Source: JBQTHP01 sp052389755
GTDB taxonomy: Bacteria > Pseudomonadota > Gammaproteobacteria > Steroidobacterales > Steroidobacteraceae
Length of the DNA stretch: 9,911 nt
NCBI GenBank assembly: GCA_052389755.1
Contig: JBQTHP010000219.1
Span: forward strand, 1-9,911
Direction of reading: 5' to 3'
Each line of letters starts with the position of its first letter. The first letter of the stretch is position 1. A model generated the notes under the pieces. It saw nothing but the letters and a program-made list of their open reading frames with translations. It made no database searches and was not told the DNA's origin. The position numbers were made by a program, and so were the translations under genes. Below are positions 1-5,311 of this stretch, in pieces.

Positions 1-97
1 GACGACTCAGACGTCTAAGACGGCGAAGGATTCGGCACTACTGTCCGTCTAAACACCTGCATCCGATACGTTCATCTTCTGGACAGGAGTGCTCTAC

Positions 98-871
98 ATG
101 TTCACGGTGCCGCACACACGACCGGCCCTGCCATTGGCGATCGCGGCCGCTACGCTCGCGATCTCGGCGGTGGCCGAGGCCGCCGGCGAGATACCCTTTA
201 GCGAGGCGCGGATCTTCTTCGAGCTCAACGACACCGATGGCGATCTGGGCATCCACGCGTCGATCGACGGCGAGCCGTGGAAATTCCTCGCGATCGAGGA
301 CCCGAGCGAGCGCCGGATCCTCAGCACTACGCCGACCGGGCGCCTGCGGCTCCAGGGACTGACGCAGTTCTTCTTCGAAAGCGCTGAGCCCTCGTTCGAT
401 GAGCTCGAACCCGCAGACTTCTTCGCACGATTCCCCGAGGGCGTATACGAGATCGAGGGCATCACGCTGGAAGGCGAAGGGATGGAAAGCACGGTGAGGC
501 TTTCCCACCTGCTGCCTGGACCGCCCGGAAACCTGCGTGTCAACGGTATTCCGGCAGCGGAGAACTGCGATGCTCCGGACGTTCCGACGGTCAGCCCCCC
601 GGTAGTCATTAGGTGGGATGCGGTGACGCGATCCCATCCGACGCTCGGCAAGCGCGGGCGTGCGACGGTCGACCGATACCAGGTGTTTGCGGAGCAACGC
701 AACCCGAACCCGCTCAAGTACAGCCTGGATCTGCCCCCGACGATGACCCGGTACAAGGTTGCCCCGGAACTCATCGCACTCGGCGATCCTCAGTACAAGT
801 TCGAGATCCAGGTGCGCGAGGCCAACGGCAACCAGACGGCCGTTGAGAACTGCTTCAACGTGGTGCGGTAG
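98..871 (+). CDS. Secreted protein with C-terminal fibronectin type III-like domain, unknown function
   Basis: This encodes a predicted exported protein of 257 residues. I chose the ATG at 98 because AGGAG at 85-89 sits 8 bases upstream; a GTG at 89 overlaps that ribosome site. Residues about 9-29 form an Ala-rich hydrophobic signal peptide with AxA cleavage options near 26-29. The mature N-terminal half is beta-rich and begins with an acidic NDTDGDLG stretch (44-51), resembling a calcium-binding loop. It is followed by an FFFES/FPEGVYEIEG region. Residues about 162-257 look like a fibronectin III-like domain (VIRWDAV, YQVFAEQ, YKFEIQVREANGNQT). Two cysteines (157, 252) flank this domain and could form a disulfide in the periplasm or outside the cell. 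The general pattern (EGVYEIEG... then FnIII with EANGNQT) resembles uncharacterised secreted proteobacterial proteins. The HEAT-repeat gene starts 26 bases downstream. No catalytic motif is visible, so a binding or structural role is an inference. The existence of the gene is fairly certain; its function is not. Confidence 0.8.
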   Translation: MFTVPHTRPALPLAIAAATLAISAVAEAAGEIPFSEARIFFELNDTDGDLGIHASIDGEPWKFLAIEDPSERRILSTTPTGRLRLQGLTQFFFESAEPSFDELEPADFFARFPEGVYEIEGITLEGEGMESTVRLSHLLPGPPGNLRVNGIPAAENCDAPDVPTVSPPVVIRWDAVTRSHPTLGKRGRATVDRYQVFAEQRNPNPLKYSLDLPPTMTRYKVAPELIALGDPQYKFEIQVREANGNQTAVENCFNVVR

Positions 872-897
872 TAACCCGAGGAGCTTCCCGAACCATC

Positions 898-1638
898 ATG
901 CGCTTCGGGCGTATCGCTGCTCTGGGCTTCACAGGCGTTGCGCTCGCTGTTGCCGGTGTCGATTGGCTCGACATCGGCACGGCGCGACACCCGGCCATGG
1001 TGGATTCTCGGCTCCTGGCGCGGCCGCCGGTGATAGTGGCCGAGGATGCGATCGAACGAGTGCCCGACCGTACCCGGCTGGCGAATTTGCTGAGCGCGGT
1101 ACACGCCCCCGACGCGCGCAGTGCCGCGATGGACGCGGTCACAGCGCTGGCGGACGTGCCGGGGCAGCACTGGGATTCGGCCCTGGCTGACGCGGCGCTG
1201 GGTCACGCGGAATCCGCGGTTCGCGAGGAGGCCATTCATGCGTTGGGTGAGCGGGGTGGCTCGATTGCCGTGCACACGCTTCAGCAGGCGCTTCAGGATC
1301 CGAGCCCGCGAATCCGGGACGCAGCCGTCCGGGCGTTCGCCGAGATGGGGGGAGATGAGGCGGTGTTGGTCCTCGGCTCAGCACTGAGTGCCGCGGACGC
1401 CTCAATGCGTGTGAACGCGATGGACGCGCTCGGCGAGATCGGCGGACCCGACGCCACGCGGTACCTCGAGCAGATGCTCGGGGATGAGAATGGTGTGGTT
1501 CGCGAAGCGGCCGCCGAATGGTTGGCCGAGCTGTCGGACGGGCGGGCGTCAGCGGTCCGCCGTCAGGCCCTCTCCAACGCAAGCTTCGCGCCGAAGCCAG
1601 TCATCACGGTCCCGACCAGACCATCGAGTGCGCGCTGA
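898..1638 (+). CDS. HEAT-repeat protein with N-terminal signal/anchor segment
   Basis: This encodes a 246-residue helical-repeat protein. The ATG at 898 follows a GAGGAG-like site at 878-883 with a rather long spacer of 14 bases. Residues about 5-22 are hydrophobic after MRFGR, suggesting a signal peptide or membrane anchor, so the repeats probably face the periplasm. Residues about 60-212 hold HEAT/PBS-lyase-type helical repeats. Two well-formed units carry the recurring D/A-AVR-A-A-LGE-GG pattern: PSPRIRDAAVRAFAEMGG near 135-152 and SMRVNAMDALGEIGG near 169-183. Flanking, less regular units occur near 106-121 and 199-212. The last ~25 residues (222-246) are Ser/Pro/Arg-rich and non-repetitive, and are encoded by DNA that is antisense to the end of the LysE-type gene. 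HEAT repeats normally serve as protein-binding scaffolds; the partner could be the upstream secreted protein, which is inferred only from the 26-base spacing. No enzyme motif is visible. Confidence 0.82.
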   Translation: MRFGRIAALGFTGVALAVAGVDWLDIGTARHPAMVDSRLLARPPVIVAEDAIERVPDRTRLANLLSAVHAPDARSAAMDAVTALADVPGQHWDSALADAALGHAESAVREEAIHALGERGGSIAVHTLQQALQDPSPRIRDAAVRAFAEMGGDEAVLVLGSALSAADASMRVNAMDALGEIGGPDATRYLEQMLGDENGVVREAAAEWLAELSDGRASAVRRQALSNASFAPKPVITVPTRPSSAR

Positions 1639-2204
1639 ACTGCACTCCGCCTGAGCCACGTGCTGACGTGTGACACCGCAAGGACGAGCGAGCTGAGCCA
1701 CACCGCGCCGAGCACGCAGTGGATGCCGATCAGCAGCATCGACTTCGCCGCGATGGAGTCTCCCGGCGACATGAACTGCGGCAGGAACGCGAGATAGAAC
1801 ACCGCGACCTTGGGGTTCAACGCGTTGCTCACCATTCCCTGCGCCCACGATGCGCCCGGGGTTCCGGTCGAGCACACTGCCGCGGCCGGCAGCGGTGCGG
1901 CGGCGGCCTCACGACGGCGCAGCGCGGAGCGCAACGCGCCGATGCCGAGGTACACGAGATACGCCGCTCCGGACAGCTTCACCGCCGTGAAGATCCGCGG
2001 TGAATACGCCAGAACCTGAGCGATGCCGAAGCCGAAGAGGGCGGCGTGAAAGAGGCCGCCCGAGACGATGCCCGCGACCGTGGCGAGTCCGTTGCGCAGG
2101 CCGCCTCGCGCGGTATTGCCGATGACCAGAAACGTGTCCGGGCCCGGTGAGATCGTCACCAGCAGCGCGGCGAGCGTGAACGCGAGAACCTGCGAGTCGA
2201 ACAC
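1563..2204 (-). CDS. LysE/RhtB family amino-acid exporter
   Basis: This inner-membrane exporter belongs to the LysE/RhtB superfamily, whose members expel lysine, threonine, homoserine lactones or other small amines. The substrate here cannot be assigned. The ~213-residue length is normal for the family. The N-terminal LAALLVTISPGPDTFLVIGNT carries the hallmark PGP after the first helix, and the second hallmark is NPKVAVFYLAFLPQF near 132-146. About six hydrophobic segments are visible, with a polar Arg/Ala-rich loop near 98-118. The C-terminus (LDGLVGTVMTGFGAKLAL) is typical of complete members, so the stop at 1563 is not a truncation. I prefer the GTG at 2204 because AGG at 2212-2214 lies about 7 bases upstream. 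A TTG at 2210 would add two residues but sits almost on top of that site. The gene is convergent with the HEAT gene, which it overlaps by 76 bases, and divergent from the DUF1499 gene. Confidence 0.9.
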   Translation of the reverse strand: MFDSQVLAFTLAALLVTISPGPDTFLVIGNTARGGLRNGLATVAGIVSGGLFHAALFGFGIAQVLAYSPRIFTAVKLSGAAYLVYLGIGALRSALRRREAAAAPLPAAAVCSTGTPGASWAQGMVSNALNPKVAVFYLAFLPQFMSPGDSIAAKSMLLIGIHCVLGAVWLSSLVLAVSHVSTWLRRSAVQRALDGLVGTVMTGFGAKLALERA

Positions 2205-2218
2205 GTGCAAACCTGCGG

Positions 2219-2247
2219 TTGAGTCTCACGCCCTCAAGCGGCAAGAT
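2219..2247 (+). promoter_or_regulatory. Candidate promoter with overlapping inverted repeat, upstream of the DUF1499-Mpo1-gshA cluster
   Basis: TTGAGT at 2219-2224 matches four of six bases of a sigma-70 -35 box. CAAGAT at 2242-2247, 17 bases later, matches three of six at -10. The inverted repeat TTGAG-N9-CTCAA (2219-2237) overlaps the -35 and could be an operator. The site lies in the only intergenic gap between the divergent lysE-type and DUF1499 genes, where a promoter for the rightward cluster is expected. The -10 match is weak, so this is a tentative call. Confidence 0.25.
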
Positions 2248-2279
2248 GGCCGAAAAACCGGCGCATCAGGGCGCATTCT

Positions 2280-3089
2280 ATGGGGAAGAAGCCGATGAGC
2301 GCAGAGACATTCCCCTCGCTCAATCCGCCCGCGTGGCCCGACCGGGTCACGCGTGTCGGCCTGTGGGTGATCGCCGCGGGCGTTGCGCTCGCGCTCGCGT
2401 CCGGCCCCCTCCATCGCTTCGAGCTCGTCGGCTTCCGTCCGGCGCTGCTGATGCTCGGCATCGGTGCCCTGCTCGCGATAATCGGCGCGCTGCTCGCCGC
2501 GCTCGGGCTCATCTCCGGCGCCCTGCGTCGCTCCCCGGTGCCGCGCGCTGCAGCCGCGGCCGGAATCGTGGTCGCGGTCGGGCTCTTCGGGTATCTGTTG
2601 TCGTGGATGGTGCAGGCCCGTTCTGCGGCGATGATTCACGAAGTGAGCACGGATCTCGAGGATCCGCCGGCCTTCGTCGAGCTGAAGGCGGTGCGCGAGC
2701 GCACACCCGGCGTCAATCCGACCGAGTACGTGGCGGAGATGAAGGGACGCGACGGACCGATCGATGTCCCGGCAGCGCAGCGCAAGCACTACCCCGACAT
2801 CCAGCCGCTCACGCTCGATGTCACGCCCGATGAGGCTGAGGCGCGCGCCAGGCGCAGCATCCGGGAGCTCGGCTGGGAGATCGTCGCCGATTCACCGGAG
2901 GAGGGAAGGATCGAGGCGACCGACACCACGCGGCTCTTCGGCTTCAAGGACGACATCGTGGTGCGCGTACGCCCGGTCAACGGCGGTGCGCGCGTGGACG
3001 CGCGCTCGAAGTCCCGCGTCGGCCTCGGCGATGCCGGCACGAACGCGAAGCGTGTCCGCAGGTTTCTCGAGCTGATGCAGCGCCCCTGA
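2280..3089 (+). CDS. DUF1499 domain-containing membrane protein
   Basis: This 269-residue protein has three hydrophobic segments (about 24-40, 52-78 and 92-110) followed by a soluble DUF1499 domain (about 118-267). The family signature is clear: IHEVSTDLEDPP at 119-130, YPDIQPL near 171-177, GWEIV near 198-202, RIEATDTTRLFGFKDDIVVRVRP from 210, and RVDARSKSRVGLGDAGTNAKRVRRF at the end. DUF1499 is widespread in proteobacteria and has no settled biochemical role. The lone domain presumably sits on one face of the inner membrane. The ATG at 2280 has AGGG at 2268-2271 with an 8-base spacer. An internal ATG at 2295, with GGGGAAGAAG just before it, is an equally plausible start that would remove five residues. 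The stop codon overlaps the start of the next gene by one base (TGATG), which suggests translational coupling with the Mpo1-like gene and shared expression with gshA. Confidence 0.9.
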   Translation: MGKKPMSAETFPSLNPPAWPDRVTRVGLWVIAAGVALALASGPLHRFELVGFRPALLMLGIGALLAIIGALLAALGLISGALRRSPVPRAAAAAGIVVAVGLFGYLLSWMVQARSAAMIHEVSTDLEDPPAFVELKAVRERTPGVNPTEYVAEMKGRDGPIDVPAAQRKHYPDIQPLTLDVTPDEAEARARRSIRELGWEIVADSPEEGRIEATDTTRLFGFKDDIVVRVRPVNGGARVDARSKSRVGLGDAGTNAKRVRRFLELMQRP

Positions 3090-3400
3090 TGAGCACCGTT
3101 CAGAGTTTTTCGAGCTTTCGCGAGTTCTATCCGTTCTATCTGGGTGAGCATCGCAACGCCACGTCACGCCGGCTGCACGTCATCGGCACGTCGGTGACGC
3201 TCGCGCTGCTCGTGTGCGCGATTGCGAGCGCGCGATGGTGGCTGCTGCTGCTAGCCCCTCTGCCCGGCTACGCGCTCGCCTGGGTGGGCCACTTCTTCTT
3301 CGAGCACAACCGTCCGGCGACATTCAGGCATCCGCTCTACAGCCTCGCCGGCGACTTCGTCATGCTGCGGGACGTGCTCACCGGTCGGATTCGCTGGTAA
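3089..3400 (+). CDS. DUF962 / Mpo1-like membrane protein
   Basis: This 103-residue membrane protein belongs to the DUF962 family, whose yeast member Mpo1 is an iron-dependent dioxygenase acting on 2-hydroxy fatty acids in alpha-oxidation. The family hallmarks are FYPFYLGEHRN (13-23), RRLHVIGT (27-34), YALAWVGHFFFEHNRPATFRHPLYS (61-85) and GDFVMLRDVLTG (88-99). Histidines 21, 30, 68, 73 and 81 fall in the conserved blocks where metal ligands are expected. Two hydrophobic stretches (about 33-47 and 49-66) match the family fold. The protein is about the length of the short bacterial members. The ATG overlaps the DUF1499 stop, and gshA begins two bases after this stop. The dioxygenase activity is transferred from the yeast protein. 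Its bacterial substrate is unknown, though a hydroxylated fatty acid from membrane lipid is a reasonable guess. Confidence 0.9.
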   Translation: MSTVQSFSSFREFYPFYLGEHRNATSRRLHVIGTSVTLALLVCAIASARWWLLLLAPLPGYALAWVGHFFFEHNRPATFRHPLYSLAGDFVMLRDVLTGRIRW

Positions 3401-3402
3401 GC

Positions 3403-4983
3403 GTGCGAGCCGGAATCGACCGCGTTTTCGAGCGCAGGCTCGCCTCGCTGATCAACAGCGGCGAGCCGCAGATCCTGCAGGGCGGGCGCAGGGGCATCGA
3501 GAAGGAATCGCTGCGCGTCACGCGCGACGCCCGCCTCGCGCAGACGCCGCACCCAAGAGCGCTCGGCTCGGCGCTCACGAGCGAGCACGTCACCACCGAC
3601 TACTCCGAGGCGCTGATCGAGCTCGTCACCCCGACGTTTACGACGAGCTGGGAGCTCCTTCAGTACCTCCTCGACCTGCACCAGTTCGTCTACCGGCATC
3701 TCGACGACGAGCTGCTGTGGGCGACGAGCATGCCGTGCCGGATCGAGCGCGACGAGGACATCCCCATCGCGCAGTACGGCAGCTCGAACGTCGCGATGAT
3801 GAAGACCATCTATCGCCGCGGACTCGGCCTGCGCTACGGCCGGATGATGCAGGCTATCTCCGGCGTGCACTTCAACTACTCGTTTCCGCTGCCGTTCTGG
3901 GAGGCGTTCGCGAGCGTGCGCGACTCGCGCGAGCGAGGCCAGAGCTTCATCTCGACGAGCTATTTCGATCTGCTCCGGAACTACCGGCGTTACGGCTGGA
4001 TCGTGCTGTACCTGTTCGGGGTCTCCCCGGCGGTGTGCAGGTCGTTCGTGCGCGGGCGTGCCGTCGATCTTCAGGACCTCGACCGCGGAACGCTGTACGC
4101 GCCGCACGCGACGAGCCTGCGCATGAGCGACATCGGCTACCGCAACCGCAACCAGGCCGGGCTTTCGGTGTCGGTGAACGGCCTCGATGAGTACGTTCGC
4201 GATCTCACGCGGGCCATCACGACGCCGCATCCCCCTTACGAGGCGCTCGGCGTGAAGGTGGACGGGGAGTGGCGGCAGCTGAATGCCAACATCCTGCAGA
4301 TCGAGAACGAGTACTACAGCTTCATCCGGCCGAAGCGGGTCGCGCGCTCGGGCGAGCGGCCGACGCGCGCATTGATGCGCGCGGGCGTCGAGTACGTGGA
4401 AGTGCGCGCGCTCGACGTCAGCGCTTTCGATCCGGTGGGCGTCAACCAGAACAAAATGCGATTCCTCGAGGCGTTTCTCGCGCTTTGTCTCCTGAAGGAC
4501 AGCCCGCCGATCGGCGCCGACGAGCAGGCGGCGCTCGATGAGAACCATCTCATCGTGGCGCGCCGCGGACGCGAGCCGGGGCTCACGCTGGTCCGCGCCG
4601 GCCGGGCGGTGTCGATGGTCCAATGGGCTCGCGAGCTCCTCGACTCGATGAGGGGGATCTGCGAGGTGCTCGACACCGGCGATCCGGGGAAGCCATACGC
4701 TCAGGCGCTCGCTGCCCAGGCCGCCAAGATCGAGGACGCGCGTCTGACACCGTCCGCCCGCCTGATGGCGGAGATGCAATCCACGGGCGAGTCGTTTTTC
4801 GATCTGGCCCTGCGCATGTCCGGATTGCACAAAAGTTACTTTCTCGACCTCTACACCCCGAACCGGGGCCGCCTCGAGGAGCTCGCGGCAGAGGCCGACG
4901 AATCGCTGCATCAGCAGCGCAGGATGGAATCCGCCGACAAGGAGCCCTTCGAGGCTTATCTGGCCCGCTATTTTGAGGACTAG
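3403..4983 (+). CDS. gshA: Glutamate-cysteine ligase (gamma-glutamylcysteine synthetase)
   Basis: GshA catalyses the first and rate-limiting step of glutathione synthesis: ATP-dependent joining of L-glutamate and L-cysteine in the cytoplasm. The sequence follows the proteobacterial (E. coli-type) class throughout. Recognisable blocks are RRGIEKESLRV (29-39), LGSALTSEHVTTDYSEALIELVTP (54-77), SMPCRIERDEDIPIAQYGSSN (109-129), RYGRMMQAISGVHFNYSFPLPFW (144-166), LQIENEYYSFIRPKR (298-312), GVEYVEVRALDVSAFDPVGV (328-347) and the C-terminal MESADKEPFEAYL (508-520). No interruption is visible. I start at the GTG at 3403, giving 526 residues against 518 in E. coli. It lies two bases after the Mpo1-like stop, with only a weak GGTAAG-like ribosome site, so translation is probably coupled to that gene. 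The open frame extends upstream to 3214, but that part overlaps the Mpo1-like gene and is not GshA-like. The second enzyme, gshB, is not in the window. Confidence 0.96.
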   Translation: MRAGIDRVFERRLASLINSGEPQILQGGRRGIEKESLRVTRDARLAQTPHPRALGSALTSEHVTTDYSEALIELVTPTFTTSWELLQYLLDLHQFVYRHLDDELLWATSMPCRIERDEDIPIAQYGSSNVAMMKTIYRRGLGLRYGRMMQAISGVHFNYSFPLPFWEAFASVRDSRERGQSFISTSYFDLLRNYRRYGWIVLYLFGVSPAVCRSFVRGRAVDLQDLDRGTLYAPHATSLRMSDIGYRNRNQAGLSVSVNGLDEYVRDLTRAITTPHPPYEALGVKVDGEWRQLNANILQIENEYYSFIRPKRVARSGERPTRALMRAGVEYVEVRALDVSAFDPVGVNQNKMRFLEAFLALCLLKDSPPIGADEQAALDENHLIVARRGREPGLTLVRAGRAVSMVQWARELLDSMRGICEVLDTGDPGKPYAQALAAQAAKIEDARLTPSARLMAEMQSTGESFFDLALRMSGLHKSYFLDLYTPNRGRLEELAAEADESLHQQRRMESADKEPFEAYLARYFED

Positions 4984-5000
4984 TTCACACTATTCGATTC

Positions 5001-5117
5001 TTGACATATCCCGCCGCCAATAAGTCACGCGCTGTTCATAAGCGCGGGCTAGAATCTTGCTGCGCGTCGCAAGGGAAGCCAGACGCAAGACGAATAAGAA
5101 ACGAGGACGCAAAAGCA
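5001..5117 (+). promoter_or_regulatory. Candidate promoter elements and leader of the 63-aa gene
   Basis: This intergenic stretch is visibly richer in A and T than its surroundings. It holds a perfect -35 hexamer, TTGACA at 5001-5006, and a good -10-like hexamer, TAGAAT at 5050-5055, but the two are 43 bases apart and cannot form one sigma-70 promoter. The TAGAAT box is the likelier -10, being about 60 bases before the ATG, although no good -35 sits 16-18 bases upstream of it. A short hairpin is possible just after it (CTTGC at 5056-5060 with GCAAG at 5069-5073). GAGGA at 5103-5107 is the ribosome site for the ATG at 5118. Confidence 0.35.
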
Positions 5118-5309
5118 ATGAAAAAGACTTTGGACGCAGCACTCAGTCTGCGGATACCGGCAGCAGCCAACCAGGAGTTTGCGCTGGTACCGGCGTACGA
5201 CTCGCCCGGCCCCGCGCCATCCTCGGGATGGGACCCGTACGAGGTCTGGCGTACACGGGTAAAGGACGAATCCGAGCTTCCGGAGGGGGTTCTCGAAACG
5301 CGTAGGTGA
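5118..5309 (+). CDS. Small protein of unknown function (63 aa) with DPYEVWRTRVK motif
   Basis: I do not recognise a named family for this 63-residue protein. It is probably a real gene. The ATG at 5118 has GAGGA at 5103-5107, ten bases upstream, and begins a plausible MKKTLDAALSLRIP N-terminus. The gene lies in its own intergenic gap with promoter-like sequence in front and ends two bases short of the pyc stop. The chain has an Ala/Leu-rich amphipathic start (about 1-18), a Pro/Ser/Gly-rich middle (about 25-37) and a charged segment GWDPYEVWRTRVKDESELPEG (37-57). There is no signal peptide and no transmembrane segment, so a soluble cytoplasmic protein is likely. It could be a binding peptide or an enzyme-associated subunit, but nothing in the sequence tells which. 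The frame is open upstream to a TTG at 5001. I rejected that longer form because it has no ribosome site and would cover the promoter-like sequence. Confidence 0.65.
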   Translation: MKKTLDAALSLRIPAAANQEFALVPAYDSPGPAPSSGWDPYEVWRTRVKDESELPEGVLETRR

Positions 5310-5311
5310 GC

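Noticed and set aside
9..50. Palindrome AGACGTCT (9-16) and AGACGG/CCGTCT inverted repeat (18-23, 45-50) near the left edge
   Set aside because: The stems are short, with a 21-base loop in the second case, and no U-tract follows. This is not enough to call a terminator or operator.
38..697. 219-codon frame on the - strand at the left end
   Set aside because: The composition is typical of a shadow (Arg, Glu, His), and it lies opposite the secreted FnIII-like gene, which has a signal peptide and ribosome site.
898..1638. HEAT protein as a phycobilisome lyase or an enzyme
   Set aside because: PBS-lyase-type HEAT repeats are common scaffolds. No lyase context and no phycobiliprotein genes are present.
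3214..3402. Upstream extension of the gshA frame
   Set aside because: It overlaps the well-supported Mpo1-like gene in another frame, has no GshA similarity and would add 63 residues absent from the family.
3337..4911. 524-codon open frame on the - strand, antisense to gshA
   Set aside because: It is Arg/His/Val-rich without any domain, and lies opposite a clear gshA. It is a shadow frame.
5001..5117. Longer TTG-initiated form of the 63-aa protein (102 aa)
   Set aside because: There is no ribosome site before the TTG, and the region contains promoter-like boxes. The internal ATG has a good GAGGA.
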